This document shows, piece after piece, positions 47,287-58,245 of a stretch of DNA of 64,000 nucleotides (positions within the stretch are counted from its first letter, which is position 1; each line of letters opens with the position of its first letter). The stretch comes from Puccinia triticina (Eukaryota; Basidiomycota; Pucciniomycetes; Pucciniales; Pucciniaceae): assembly GCF_026914185.1 (NCBI RefSeq), contig NC_070558.1:1178001-1242000 (forward strand), read 5' to 3'. The notes below the pieces were generated by a model, which searched no databases, was not told the DNA's origin, and worked only from the letters and a program-made list of their open reading frames with translations. The translations under genes were made by a program, and so were the position numbers.

Positions 47287-48619
47287 CTACCACCGGAGGC
47301 GAATCGTTGTCAGTGGTTCCAATATGTCCCAGGCATCTCCGAGGTGTGCTAGCATGTTGTGTAGGACAACACAACAGTTAATCCATCTTATAATCTCCAT
47401 CATGTCGGATGGCTTCTGAATTGCTAGCCGGAGGTGTTGAAGCGAGGCCCAGCGGCCTTTGAGGATGCTAATCGTATGTTCGTTCCAAACGCGCGACCTC
47501 GCAAGGCAGTAATTGAATTCCGCGTTCTCCTTGATGTAGGCCGCAGGGGCTTTGTAAGCAGGGATACAATTGAGGCCCAATTCATAAGCTGAGTCGGCGA
47601 TCAGATATTGTCCTGATCAATAGGTGAAATAAGCACACATTAATGATACAGTTAGCCAACAAGACCAAGGAAACATACAGACTGTACTAACCACCATCAA
47701 AAAACGAATCCGGATCGTTATAGAGCGCCATTTTTTTGAAGACCAAACTGTTGCCACACGAACCAGGCCAACCGGTCATGTAAGCAGTTATGAACCAATC
47801 ACAGTCACAAATAACCTGGCAGTTGATCGAGTATCTCTTCTTGCGGTCAAAGAAGACCTCGCCGTCAATACTTGGCCGCTGGTAAAGTGGGATAGTTGTC
47901 CCATCGACAAAACCGACACATCCCTCGAATCCTTCGGCCTTCATAACGTCCGAGATTTCCGTTCGTCTATCTTTGTCAGGCCAGACAAGATACATCGGCA
48001 ACAAGTCATTGATTGCCCGAATCACCCTACGAGTAACCTTGACAACAGTTCCTCGGCCAACCATCAGATTTCTTGAAAATCTTCCCACCGACGCACCATT
48101 CCCATTCAAGCCAAGCCTTTTGAGGGTGATCACCAACTGATGTGGTATGGGCAGTTGCGGGCGAAAACTGTTGCTATGGAAAATCTGATTGAATACAATT
48201 TTCTCTAGCAGCCACATGAAACCGGGCTTGGTGGTGCAAACCGCCTGCTTGAAGTCTTCGTCCCGCATGTCGAACAGCTGGGCAAGATTGTACTCTTCGC
48301 GCATTCGTCCCGGCGATCGGTCATGCAAGTATCGATTTGATAATACCAAGCTCAAGAGGTCGGACACGGTCGCTTCGTCATCGAACAAGAGATTGAATAG
48401 TAAAGCCCAGCTGGGGTTGTGAGGGGCTGAAATGCTACCAAAAGAAGGTATGGTAGGAACTCCCAAGACCGAGTCAAGCAGGTCATCAGTCTCTTGCTGG
48501 TTTAGGAGGATTAAAATCATAAAAAGATCCCGGATGATGTTTTGCCGCTCGCTGTAACGGTGCATTGTACTGGTAGTGATTGATGTTGAGCGTCCAAGAT
48601 TTGACAAGCAGCTGGGCAA
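47287..48619 (-). CDS. PIF/Harbinger DDE transposase, 417 aa, 2 exons
   Basis: Exons (descending) are 48619-47692 and 47612-47287 (418 codons in phase; an ATG at about 48565 is an alternative start). A helix-turn-helix-like part (RFSRNLMVGRGTVVKVTRRVIRAI) precedes the DDE nuclease. Its candidate acidic residues are the D of GFVDGTTIP, the D of YLIADSAYEL just after the intron, and the E of SRVWNEHTISILKGRW. The family block YSINCQVICD-(12)-GWPGSCGNS lies between the first two. The enzyme cuts and joins transposon ends. All three acidic residues are present, so it may be functional. Confidence 0.88.
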
Positions 48620-49110
48620 TTTCGCAACGGTTCACAAGCGGCTGGGTAGTTGTGCAAGGTTTGACGAGTAGCTGAATGATTTGGCAAGTTGAAAGAAAAA
48701 AGTGAGCAAGGCAAACTTGTCTAAAAAATATTTCTGATGCAAACACACCTACCTGGACCAGTATGGGTGTGATGTACACTAGATCAGGAAGTGGTTGAGC
48801 GGCTTCGAAGGCGTTGAGGTGAGATTGAGGAGTGTAATCTTCAAAGGTGTTGACACGAGGACGCAGTGTGAGTTGTAACAGATGGGAGGTGGGGATGATG
48901 GGGGCTTAGCGGGATGGATTCGGTGGAGGTGAGTAGCTGCTGGGATAGGCACCAGTGTGTTTCCAATGGTGATCGGACCGTAAGTTCTTCTGGTGTGTCA
49001 CTTCTGATGGCCTAAAAATAATCTTAATTTTAATCTGCGCAGCGTGCGCGGCATTTCTGGTGGGACGATAAAAAAATTCTGGTGAAAAGCTATCGTGAAC
49101 CCCCCTATTA

Positions 49111-49311
49111 GGGGGGCTCACAATAGGATAAAAATAAAACTTTAGAGCTAATTTTAAGGGCTTTATGAACAATTTTTTAAAAAACAAAGAAGTTGCTTTG
49201 ATTCTCAGGGGACACCCAGTCATGTACACCTTGTCAGATTTTTAGAAATTTGTTGATAGAGGCCTTAAAATTGACCCTAAAATTTTACTTTTATCCTATT
49301 GTGAACCCCCC
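49111..49311. mobile_element. 201-bp MITE with Harbinger-like ends
   Basis: The ends GGGGGGCTCACAATAGGATAAAA and its inverse TTTTATCCTATTGTGAACCCCCC share the first about 16 bp with the adjacent 5.4-kb Harbinger element. There is no ORF. If the ends include TA, a TAT target duplication flanks it (49106-49108 and 49314-49316). Confidence 0.8.
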
Positions 49312-49360
49312 TATATTTACGCAGCGTAATGTTTAAAATATGCTAGCCTTACATATTTTA

Positions 49361-50937
49361 ACGGATGTACTTCGCGCACTGCGAAAAACTTGTTGCGCAC
49401 TGCAGGGGGCGTCCACTCGACGTCCCGGCCACAGTGCGCGGAAGCTCAAAACGCTTCGCGCACTGCAGAAAATAAACCATGAAATTCTCATTTTTTTTTC
49501 TGCCAGCCGGCAGAGGGGATCTTTCTTGCCCCTCCTCCATTTTCTTGGGGTATTCGGACCCCCCAGCATGACATAAAAAAAGGATGATAAAAAAATACAA
49601 AAAATAAGCGGAGCGCCTCCCCGGGTTGCACCCCCCGGGGATTTTTAACCTGCTAAAAAGCCATGGATCGGGTACCCAGCCCCTTGAAAACAGAGTTCGA
49701 GGGGCAGAAGTACATACCCCATGACTTTGCCGTGCGGATGGCCGGCACAGGCTGGTCCCGGAGCGGAGTACATGCACACTCCCCCGATGACCGGCCAGCA
49801 CGCACGTGGAGTGCAAATCACCGGTCATCGAGGGGATTACGCACTCCTCTCGATGACCGGAACGGTCCCGCTTATCGAGAGGAGTAAACACATCTCTTGA
49901 TGACCGGAACGGTCCCGGTTATCGAGAGGATTAAATACACCACTCGATGACCGGAACAAACCCGGGCATCGAGAAAATAATCATCTTGATGACCGAGTCT
50001 GCTGCGGTCACCGAGTAGAGAAACACTCCCTCAATGACCGGAGAGGATTGATGAACGGTTCGCTCCGGTCATCGAGAGGAGCACTTAATCCCCTCAATGA
50101 ATGGAACGGACCCAGCCATCGAGAGGAGGAACACTCTCGATGACCGGGTCTGTTTCAGTCGTTGAGAGGAGCAGTGTTTACTCCTCTCGATGACCGTGAC
50201 CGGGTCTGTTCCAGTCGTCGAGAGGAGTAAACACTCCCCTTGACGACTGGAACAGACCCGGTCATCGAGAGTGTTCCTCCTCTCGATGTCCGGGTCCGTT
50301 CCGTTCATCGAGGGGATCAATTGCTCTCGATGACCGGGACTGTTCCGGTCATCGAGCGGAATGCTTAGTCTCTCGATGACCGGGACTGTTCCGGTCATCG
50401 AGAGGTGTGTTTACTCCTCTCGATAAGCGGGACCGTTCCGGTCATCGAGAGGAGTACGTAATCCCCTCGATGACCGGTGATTTGCACTCCACGTGCGTGC
50501 TGGCCGGTCATCGGGGGAGTGTGCATGTACTCCGCTCCGGGACCAGCCTGTGCCGGCCATCCGCACGGCGAAGTCATGGGGTATGTACTTCTGCCCCTCG
50601 AACTCTGTTTACGAGGGGCTGGGTACCCGATCCATGGCTTTTTAGCAGGTTAAGAATCCCCGGGGGGTGCGCCCCGGGGAGGCGCTCCGCTTATTTTTTG
50701 TATTTTTTTATCATCCTTTTTTTATGTCATGCTGGGGGGTCCGAATACCCCAAGAAAATGGAGGAGGGGCAAGAAAGATCCCCTCTGCCGGCTGGCAGAA
50801 AAAAAAATGAGAATTTCATGGTTTATTTTCTGCAGTGCGCGAAGCGTTTTGAGCTTCCGCGCACTGTGGCCGGGACGTCGAGTGGACGCCCCCTGCAGTG
50901 CGCGACGAGTTTTTCGCAGTGCGCGAAGTACATCCGT
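49361..50937. mobile_element. 1577-bp foldback element with palindromic core array
   Basis: The ends are ACGGATGTACTTCGCGCACTG and its exact inverse, flanked by the 6-bp duplication ATTTTA (49355-49360 and 50938-50943). Arms of about 560 bp (49361 to about 49925, and about 50372-50937) differ at few positions. The about 450-bp centre is an alternating array of CGATGACCGG and CCGGTCATCG in 30-50 bp units, joined by GAGAGGAGTAAACACTCC-type spacers. There is no transposase. The long ORFs in the two arms (177 and 183 codons) are mirror images of each other. Confidence 0.85.
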
Positions 50938-51253
50938 ATTTTAAAACATAATTTTTAGGACACTCTTTTCAAGTAAGCTGTAATAAAGCTTGACAGTTTA
51001 ATTCCAAATGGTTAGGCCAAAAATTGATGTTTTAGATAATGTAAAGGGACATGCGGGCATTATTTATTGTGTAATAATCACACTGCCAAACATGGCCTAA
51101 GTTTTCTGCTAACTCAACACAAGTCCCCCCTGGTGGGCGCTGTGGCTGGCGGCAAAGCCGCCCCTCCCGCAGGGAGGGGCTTGTGTATTACCATGAATTT
51201 TATGCAGGATCAGAAATTCCATTTGGCTGGGAGGTTTTAAATTTTTTATAGCT

Positions 51254-52412
51254 CCTCCCCCAGCATCTCCATAGGTCTGCCCCGCACACTGACATTGCCC
51301 AGCCAAAATTGGCTATGTAAACAGTGACATATATATATGCAATTTTGAACACCATAATTATGTAAGGCCATGTGTGGCAGTGTAATTTCTAAAACATGCT
51401 ACCCTTTCATATTGTAAAACACAATTTTTTAGGATAATTGTTTTTAAGAAAGCTGTCATAAAGTTTTACAGTTTACTTCCAAATGATCACACCATAATGT
51501 TTTACATAATTATGGTGTTCAAAGTTGGTTTGCATAATTTTATGCATGCATAAATCATAAAATCATAAAAATATTTTTATGGTGTTCAAAGTTGGTTTGC
51601 ATAATTTTATGCATGCATAAATCATAAAATCATAAAAACATTTTGGTGAGGAAATTTTGTATCACATAATCAGACAGTCATATCCCCTGCAGAAAAGATT
51701 TTATGATTTTATGATTTATGCATGCACAAAATTATGCAAACCAACTTTGAACACCATATTTGGTGAGGAAATTTTGCATTACATAATCAGACAGTCATAT
51801 CCCCTGCAAAAAAAAATTTATGATTTTATGATTTATGCATGCATAAAATTATGCAAACCAACTTTGAACACCATAAATGTAAAGGGACATGCAGGGATTA
51901 TATACAGAATAATCACACTGCCAAACACAGCCTAAGTTTTATGCACACTTACATCTCCCAGCCAAAATTGGCTTTATGATTTTATGTAAACAGTGACATA
52001 TATATATGCAATTTTGAACACCAATAATTATTTAAGGCCGTCATAAAATCATAAAGCCAATTTTGGCTGGGAGATGTAAGTGTGCATAAAACTTAGGCCG
52101 TGTTTGACAGTGTGATCATTCTGTATATAATCCCTGCATGTCCCTTTACATTATGTAAAACATTATGGTGTGATCATTTAGAAGTAAACTGTAAAGCTTT
52201 ATGACAGCTTTCTTAAAAACAATTATCCTAAAAAATTGTGTTTTACAATATGAAAGGGTAGCATGTTTTAAAAATTACACTGCCACACATGGCCTTACAT
52301 AATTATGGTGTTCAAAATTGCATATATATATGTCACTGTTTACATAGCCAATTTTGGCTGGGCAATGTCAGTGTGCAGGGCAAACCTATGGAGATGCTGG
52401 GGGAGTTATGTA
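51254..52412. mobile_element. About 1.16-kb palindrome made of inverted nested MITEs
   Basis: 51254-51515 matches 52155-52412 in reverse complement with only a few differences. An inner inverted pair (about 51930-51985 and 52040-52098) shares GCCAATTTTGGCTGGGAGATG. The left arm carries extra insertions with ends TGGTGTTCAAAGTTGG / CCAACTTTGAACACC (about 51520-51880) and several ATGCATGCATAAATCATAAAATC repeats. Copies of the MITE with TAGGCC.TGTTTGGCAGTG ends lie at 51362-51934 and 52093-52298 in opposite orientation. Confidence 0.75.
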
Positions 52413-52765
52413 AGGCCGTGTTTGGCAGCGCAATGTTTGAAACATGCTATCCTTACATATAAATCACAAGTTTTTAGGATAATCTGTTTTAAGTAAGCTG
52501 TCATAAAGCTTGACAGTTTACTTCCAAATGATCAGGCCAAAAAATTACTGTTTTAATAGGGTTCTCAAAGTTGAAAACATACAAATGTGACATACTGCCA
52601 TACACACCATTTTGGCAGGGAAGCATTTGACAGTCCCTGCAAATAAGGTTGTATGTTTTCATGACATATGCCGCTATGTCGCAACTTTGAGAACCCCAAA
52701 TGTAAAGGGGCATGACATGATTATTTATTGCGTAATATGTAATCACACTGACAAACACGGCCTAA
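52411..52765. mobile_element. MITE (TAAGGCCGTGTTTGGCAG ends) with a second MITE nested inside
   Basis: The outer ends TAAGGCCGTGTTTGGCAG (52411) and CTGACAAACACGGCCTAA (to about 52765) are inverted. The inner element at 52558-52696 has ends GGGTTCTCAAAGTTG / CAACTTTGAGAACCC and contains the inverted pair AAAACATAC / GTATGTTTT. Confidence 0.7.
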
Positions 52766-52905
52766 AGGTTTGTATGATCCGTTTCACTTTTCTGCCGCGA
52801 ACCACAAAAAACCCCCCCACACGCGTCGACACCTCAAAAACCTACCAACCCCCCTACTAACATCAGAAAAGTTCTTTCCCCCCCCCCCATCCCCGCGGGC
52901 AGCTT

Positions 52906-54181
52906 ATGCTTCCCACTCATCGCCCCCCCGACCCCATTCGACTGTCCGGCGCGCCTCCCGCGGATCACTCGGACATGATGGAAGATTTGGAGGTCCACCT
53001 TCCTCCCCGCCCAATCAACAAGCCCCCCGCGTCTAGTCTTCACATCTTGCTCACCAAGACGTTTGGCGCACGTGACGAAAACGGCTCGGTCACGCTCGAT
53101 GCCAGACTCGTGGACTTGGTTCTTGCACTCTCGGAGAATAACGAGAGATTGGTCCAACGATTGGAGGCTACCGTCGACCAGCTCAACGCCAAGGTCGATG
53201 CCAAGGTCAATGCCAAGATCGACCCTATCATGAAGAAGATGGCCGAATTCGAAAAGCTTTTCAAGACGGGCCCCAAGCCAGCGGTTCCTGCGGTCAAATC
53301 CTTCGCGTCTGCGGCCACTGCAGGCCTTACTGGTTCGATCCACGCGCCGAACACGCGTCCTCCACCTGCCCAGACCATTGCCTCACTCAAGCCAAAACGG
53401 GTGATCATACACTCGAATCCGGCAAACACCACCCTCAAGGACGTGCCCAAGTGCGCCCTAGTCCAGAGAGCCAACGAGGCGCTAGTCAAACTCGATGCCA
53501 AAGTCGATGGAGAATTCGTGGCCATTCGCGGCGCCAGCATGCTGCCGTCGGGAGATGTGTCGTTTTACACCAACAATCGAGCCCACCAAAAGTGGCTGAT
53601 GACCAACAAACACAAGTGGTCAAAGGAAGTACATTCGGACTTAGAGGCCACCCCGAGTACATACTCTGTGATGGCGCACGGTGTCCCTAAATCTTTCGAC
53701 ATCAGTAACCCGGCCAATTTGAGCTTGCTCGCCTCCGAGAACAGCTTCCAAGCTTCGGACCTGTCGCGTGTTCGATGGATGGGTTCCAATGAACCGTCGG
53801 CCAAGAAGGCAGGGTCCATCGTCCTGTCGTTCGTCAACAAGGATCTGGCCCGCCGCGTTGAGCAGTCGGGTATCTTTTTTGAATTTCGATTTCCACCGAA
53901 CTGAACGTTTCAAGCCCCGACCTCCTCAGTGCTTCAAATGCTTGCAAATGGGACACTTCGGCAAGTGGTGCCGAGAAGATGCCCGCTGCGCGAAATGCGC
54001 GGGCAAACACCCAACAAATGAGTGCCCCGATGGCATCGGAGGAGTCAAGACCTGTGTGCTTTGCACTGCCGGCCTCAAGAACAAGATCGTTGGTGTCACC
54101 GGCGTAGACCACACTTCCTTCAGCTTAACTTGTCCCTACAAGAAGGGATGGTTCGACAAAAAACCCCTACCTTCTCAATGA
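52906..54181 (+). CDS. LINE ORF1 nucleic-acid-binding protein, broken by a one-base shift
   Basis: The first frame runs from the ATG at 52906 (or 52975) to a TGA at 53902-53904. It has a coiled-coil-like stretch (LSENNERLVQRLEATVDQLN, then repeated NAKV) and a basic middle. The frame continues one base ahead through CFKCLQMGHFGKWC and CAKCAGKHPTNEC (two zinc knuckles) and a further CVLC, to a TGA at 54179-54181. The switch lies near a run of six T at 53875-53880, fitting one extra T, a +1 frameshift or a sequence error. ORF1 proteins of this clade bind element RNA. Its stop overlaps the ORF2 start as ATGA. Confidence 0.8.
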
Positions 54182-57100
54182 TTTATACAACCAACGTAAC
54201 TCGCGACTACATCCAACACCAACCGCAGCACCCCTCTCAGGTCTCCCCATCAGATCCTCCTTCTCACACAGCCTCCGTCGATGCCCTCCTCCATGACCTC
54301 AATGCTTCTTCACACCCTCAAAACACCAATCACGACGCTTTCTCTATGCTCAATTTGAATTGCCACGTTTCTCAATCCGTCACGCTAAGTCTTTTGAACT
54401 CGTCTCTTTCTTTTGATATTTTATTGCTTCAGGAACCTTGGATCAACTCATTTGATCTCTGTCCGCCTCAACATTCAGCCTGGCGCTCATATGTTGCTTA
54501 TGAACATATGCCCAGGTGCTGGAACGATAGACATAAGACTGTTATATATGTACAGCGGTCGATTCCCTCGGAGTCAATAAGACTGCTCGAGGGGGGTTCC
54601 CAGACTTTTGTCGGGGTGGAAGTTAGACATCCCTCCGGGAAGGTCTTTCGGATTCTGAACATATATAATCCTCCGTCCTCCTTTTCCGCAATCCCCGAGT
54701 TGAAGAACTGGCTGACAAGATTTTATTCGCGACAACAGGCGATGATTATCGCGATGGATGCCAACCTGCATCATCGACATTGGAATCCTCCAGGAGTTCG
54801 AAAAGTCGAGCCAGAGGCCCGCGATCTGCTAAGTTCACTCTCTCATCTTGGTTTCCGTCTTGCGTCGCCAAGACACACCCCCACTTTCTTCTCTTCCAAA
54901 GGGAAGGGATTCACAATTGACTTAATTTGGGCTAATTTTTTAGGTTCCAAGCTGGTTGCCTCGACGACTATCTCAAGTGAGAACTTCGGATCCGATCACC
55001 AGGCGATACAGATTCAGCTCACAATGAAGCGGCCACCTCCCTCCTACCACTGGCGGCTCCCGAAGTGGTCGGATTTGGATAACGGGAAGATCGATCGCAT
55101 TTCTGCTAAGTTATCGTCCTTTGCCTCTGAGGCCCCAGAGGACCCAGACACACACGCCGAGAAACTGACTCTGTGTTTGAAACAGGCCCAGGAGCAGCTC
55201 GGGCGCAAGGTGCAATCCAACAAGGCCAAGGCCAAGGTTTGGTGGTGTCGCGAAATCTTGGATCCTGTCCTCCGGACTCGCAACAAGGCGCGGAAATGGA
55301 TGATTTTGGCTAAGTCACCTGAAGCCATTGATTGTTACAAACAGTGGAATGACTATTTTCTTGCACTCGTCAGATCCCTGAAGCAGCAGATGTGGAGGCG
55401 TCTCCTGGAGAACCCAGAAGAGGGTGACCTCTTTAGGGTTCTTCGCTTTTCCTCAAAATCGTCGGGAGGGGAAGTCCTGCCCTTGAAGGGGGAAGGAGGC
55501 GCGATCGTGCATGACAAGCACCTACAAGCTGAGTTACTTTTCAAAGGTACTTCAGTGACAGACACACCGATTGATCTATCGGATGTGAACTTGGATCTAT
55601 CGTGTAGATTCGGCAGCTACCCCCCGATATCGAGAGAGGAAGTCGCCTCGGCAATCCAGAGGGTCCGTCCAAGGAAAGCCCCAGGGATAGATGGGATTGC
55701 CAACAAATTCCTTAAGTCCTTTTCCAATCCGCTCTCGGAAATCCTAGCAAAACTGTACAATAATATACTAATCAGGAGCAAATTTCCGGCTTCCTGGAAA
55801 ATCGCGGTCACGGCGATTATCCGAAAACACGGTAAACCGGACTACACCAACCCAGGGGCATACCGCCCTATTGCGCTGCTCAGTACCACGAGCAAGCTTT
55901 TTGAACTCATTCTTGCCAGGCGTCTCACGGCGTGGGCAGAAGAGGCCGGGGTGCTTGCGGATGGTCACTTTGGAGGCCGCAAGGGGTCAGGTACGGAGGA
56001 CGCACTCTTTGCCTTCGAACACTGGGTCAAGTCGAAATGGAGGGAGGGGAAGGTCGTGGCTGCATTATTCCTTGATGTGAAGTCGGCGTACCCCTCAGTA
56101 CACCCGGACAGACTCATTGATTACCTCTTCCGCTTAAAATGCCCGACGTACTTGATACTAACCATTGCCAACTTTTTAAAGGACAGATTGACAACAGTCA
56201 GGCTGGATGACTTTACTTCGTCGGCGTTCCCCATCAAAATCGGACTTCCCCAAGGCTCCCCTTTATCGGTGATATTGTATATACTGTACAACAATTCGTT
56301 GCTGATCAAGAAATTTTGTACGAATCTAGATGCAGTCTCAATAGGCTACGTGGACGACGTGGTCCATTTGGTTGCAGCAAGCTCAACGGAGGCGGCCAGG
56401 AATTTGCTGATTGAGCAAGGTAAACGCTCGCTCCATTGGGGTGATTCCCACGGAGCGATCTTTGACCAAGCCAAGGCTCAATTTCTCTGGCTGGCCAAAG
56501 GCAAGGTTCCGGAGCAAGACTTCCCTTTTGGGACTCAAAGTCTCAAGCCGATGACGGAAGTTAAATGGTTGGATAGGAAGCTCTTATTTAACAAGAACTT
56601 CAAAGCCTTGGAAGAGAAGGCTCACAAAACTTTCAATCAGCTAAGGATTTTCGGAAACTCACGCTGGGGCACCAGGGAGCCGGATGGATTGAAACTGATC
56701 AAGAGTGTTTTGGTTCCCAGAATTACATATGGCGCCGCGCTCTGGGCGACCAAGTCTAACAAGGGGAAGGTCGAGTCGTTGGCCAACAAGGTCGACCGTT
56801 TGACAGGAATTTTTACCCTTGGGGTTTTCAAGTCTACGTCTTCTGAATTCATCCAGACAAGATCGGCGGCTCAATCCTTTTTCGGTGAAGTTATCAAGAC
56901 AAGCCTTTCCTTTTTCTACAGAAAGATAGTCATGGTGAAGGCTAGTAATGTTGTACGGTCTTTTATTCTGTCCAGCAGAGCCGACTCAGGCGCTCGTTTC
57001 CCCGATGCGGCCAGGGCTGGCCTATCGGTGCAACTGGTGGATGATGCCATTGCGATGGATCCGGAGAGGATTCACCTCTCCTTCGATTTTGATCCTCGAC

Positions 57101-58026
57101 CTTCAAGGAAGTTGGAGTATAGCAATCTAGGGCGGACGAAGGAAGAAGCGTTATCCTCGGTTAAGTCCCTCATTTCCTCTTTCTCTTTGGATTCAGGGGT
57201 GCTGTTGGTTTTCAGCGATGGGTCTTATCACCCGGAGAAGGGAGGAGCGGGCGCGGCCATTTGCCCGACTCAAAATGTTTTCAGCGCTTATTCTCTCGGG
57301 AAGAAGGCGGTCCTGTTGAATCATGAAAGTGAAGCAGCAGGGGTCCTGGCGGCTGTCAGACTGGTCAAGGAGTTGTACAAAGAAGCACAACATCGGCAGG
57401 TGTTGTTTTTTGTTGATAACCAGGGGGTCATCCTGAGAACCAAGAACCCAGCCGCCCCGAAACCAGGGCAATGGATTTTCACTCAAATTGATGAAGCCAT
57501 CGCAGACCTCCCAGTTGGCTTAAAGATCTCATTCGTATGGTGCCCAGGCCATAAGGACATCCTTGGCAATGAATTGGCTGATCAACTTGCAAAAGACGCG
57601 CTGGAGCCCCCCTCAACGCAGGTCTTGGATGTCAAAAGCAATTGTTCGAAGGTCCTTCGCAGGATGGTGGAGAGCCTATCCATCGCCAAGCCGGCGCCCT
57701 CGGAATTACCCATTGGCTACAGCGCGCTGGTCAACCAACTAGACTCAGGTCATTGTGCGCTGAAAAAACATCTTTTTCGTATTTGCAGGGCATTCGATCC
57801 TCTTTGCCCTAATTGTGGGGCCAAGGAGTCGGTATTTCACTTGATGAATTTCTGTCCGAAATTCAAGGATCAGCGGGCGGATCGTCGAAAACAACTCCGA
57901 CGCATGAAAGTGCGGTTCAGGGCGGAGAGACTGGACAAAACCCTCAATATCCGGAAAGCTGAAGTGGCTTTGGCGAACTTCCTGAGCGCCACAAACCGAT
58001 TTCAAGACCAACTTCCTCCTCGATGA
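54178..58026 (+). CDS. LINE ORF2: endonuclease, reverse transcriptase and RNase H, 1282 aa
   Basis: The start is taken at the ATG that overlaps the ORF1 stop (ATGA, 54178-54181); the frame is open further upstream to 54022. APE-type endonuclease is at about residues 58-275 (LLLQEPW near 83, DANLHHRHW near 194, GSDHQA near 271). Reverse transcriptase is at about 500-780 (YRPIALL near 562, GLPQGSPLS near 690, catalytic YVDD at 724-727). RNase H is at about 1008-1135 (FSDGS near 1012, a conserved Glu in NHESEAAG, FVDN, GHKDILGNELADQLA near 1124). A CPNC-x7-H-x4-C finger ends the protein. All catalytic motifs look intact, so target-primed reverse transcription may be possible. Confidence 0.93.
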   Translation: MIYTTNVTRDYIQHQPQHPSQVSPSDPPSHTASVDALLHDLNASSHPQNTNHDAFSMLNLNCHVSQSVTLSLLNSSLSFDILLLQEPWINSFDLCPPQHSAWRSYVAYEHMPRCWNDRHKTVIYVQRSIPSESIRLLEGGSQTFVGVEVRHPSGKVFRILNIYNPPSSFSAIPELKNWLTRFYSRQQAMIIAMDANLHHRHWNPPGVRKVEPEARDLLSSLSHLGFRLASPRHTPTFFSSKGKGFTIDLIWANFLGSKLVASTTISSENFGSDHQAIQIQLTMKRPPPSYHWRLPKWSDLDNGKIDRISAKLSSFASEAPEDPDTHAEKLTLCLKQAQEQLGRKVQSNKAKAKVWWCREILDPVLRTRNKARKWMILAKSPEAIDCYKQWNDYFLALVRSLKQQMWRRLLENPEEGDLFRVLRFSSKSSGGEVLPLKGEGGAIVHDKHLQAELLFKGTSVTDTPIDLSDVNLDLSCRFGSYPPISREEVASAIQRVRPRKAPGIDGIANKFLKSFSNPLSEILAKLYNNILIRSKFPASWKIAVTAIIRKHGKPDYTNPGAYRPIALLSTTSKLFELILARRLTAWAEEAGVLADGHFGGRKGSGTEDALFAFEHWVKSKWREGKVVAALFLDVKSAYPSVHPDRLIDYLFRLKCPTYLILTIANFLKDRLTTVRLDDFTSSAFPIKIGLPQGSPLSVILYILYNNSLLIKKFCTNLDAVSIGYVDDVVHLVAASSTEAARNLLIEQGKRSLHWGDSHGAIFDQAKAQFLWLAKGKVPEQDFPFGTQSLKPMTEVKWLDRKLLFNKNFKALEEKAHKTFNQLRIFGNSRWGTREPDGLKLIKSVLVPRITYGAALWATKSNKGKVESLANKVDRLTGIFTLGVFKSTSSEFIQTRSAAQSFFGEVIKTSLSFFYRKIVMVKASNVVRSFILSSRADSGARFPDAARAGLSVQLVDDAIAMDPERIHLSFDFDPRPSRKLEYSNLGRTKEEALSSVKSLISSFSLDSGVLLVFSDGSYHPEKGGAGAAICPTQNVFSAYSLGKKAVLLNHESEAAGVLAAVRLVKELYKEAQHRQVLFFVDNQGVILRTKNPAAPKPGQWIFTQIDEAIADLPVGLKISFVWCPGHKDILGNELADQLAKDALEPPSTQVLDVKSNCSKVLRRMVESLSIAKPAPSELPIGYSALVNQLDSGHCALKKHLFRICRAFDPLCPNCGAKESVFHLMNFCPKFKDQRADRRKQLRRMKVRFRAERLDKTLNIRKAEVALANFLSATNRFQDQLPPR

Positions 58027-58245
58027 CACTCGTTTTCCGATTTTACATTACCCGATTTTTGTTTCTCCTTTCTTTTCTTTTCTTTCCAAATTTTCGTTAT
58101 CAATTACCATGTTATGATCTCAAACCTTGACTCCATTACAATTTAACTTTACATTTTGTGTAGTAGATTTTATAGTTGTTATTTTCTTTCATCAAGATGT
58201 CTCTAAGATTCATAGTGAGCAATGCCAAAGGCCAAATTTTCACTT

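Larger units (their letters stand above)
43687..49105. mobile_element. PIF/Harbinger-type DNA transposon, 5.4 kb, three genes
   Basis: The ends read GGGGGGTTCACAATAGC (left) and its near-complement GCTATCGTGAACCCCCC (right). Just inside, TTCTGGTCAGGCC at the left recurs as a diverged inverted copy at the right. If the ends are taken as AGGGGGG/CCCCCCT, the flanking 3-mers are ATT on both sides; the exact duplication is ambiguous because a second element abuts the right end. Inside are a putative DNA-binding protein gene (+), a second accessory gene (+) and a DDE transposase (-). The element appears full length and possibly active. Confidence 0.82.
43660..51100. mobile_element. MITE split by three later insertions (outer shell of a nest)
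   Basis: The left piece is about 43660-43686 (AAGGCTGTGTTTGGCAGC). Right pieces lie at 49312-49360 and 50944-51100, ending CACTGCCAAACATGGCC. Joined in order they resemble other family members at 52093-52298 and 52411-52765 (ends TAGGCCGTGTTTGGCAGTG). The Harbinger transposon, its MITE and the 1.6-kb foldback interrupt it, so this element is the oldest layer. Confidence 0.65.

Noticed and set aside
49358..50958. Mirror-image ORFs of 177 and 183 codons in the foldback arms
   Set aside because: They are the same sequence in inverted copies, run through word repeats and terminal repeats and show no protein domain; the conservation reflects arm identity.
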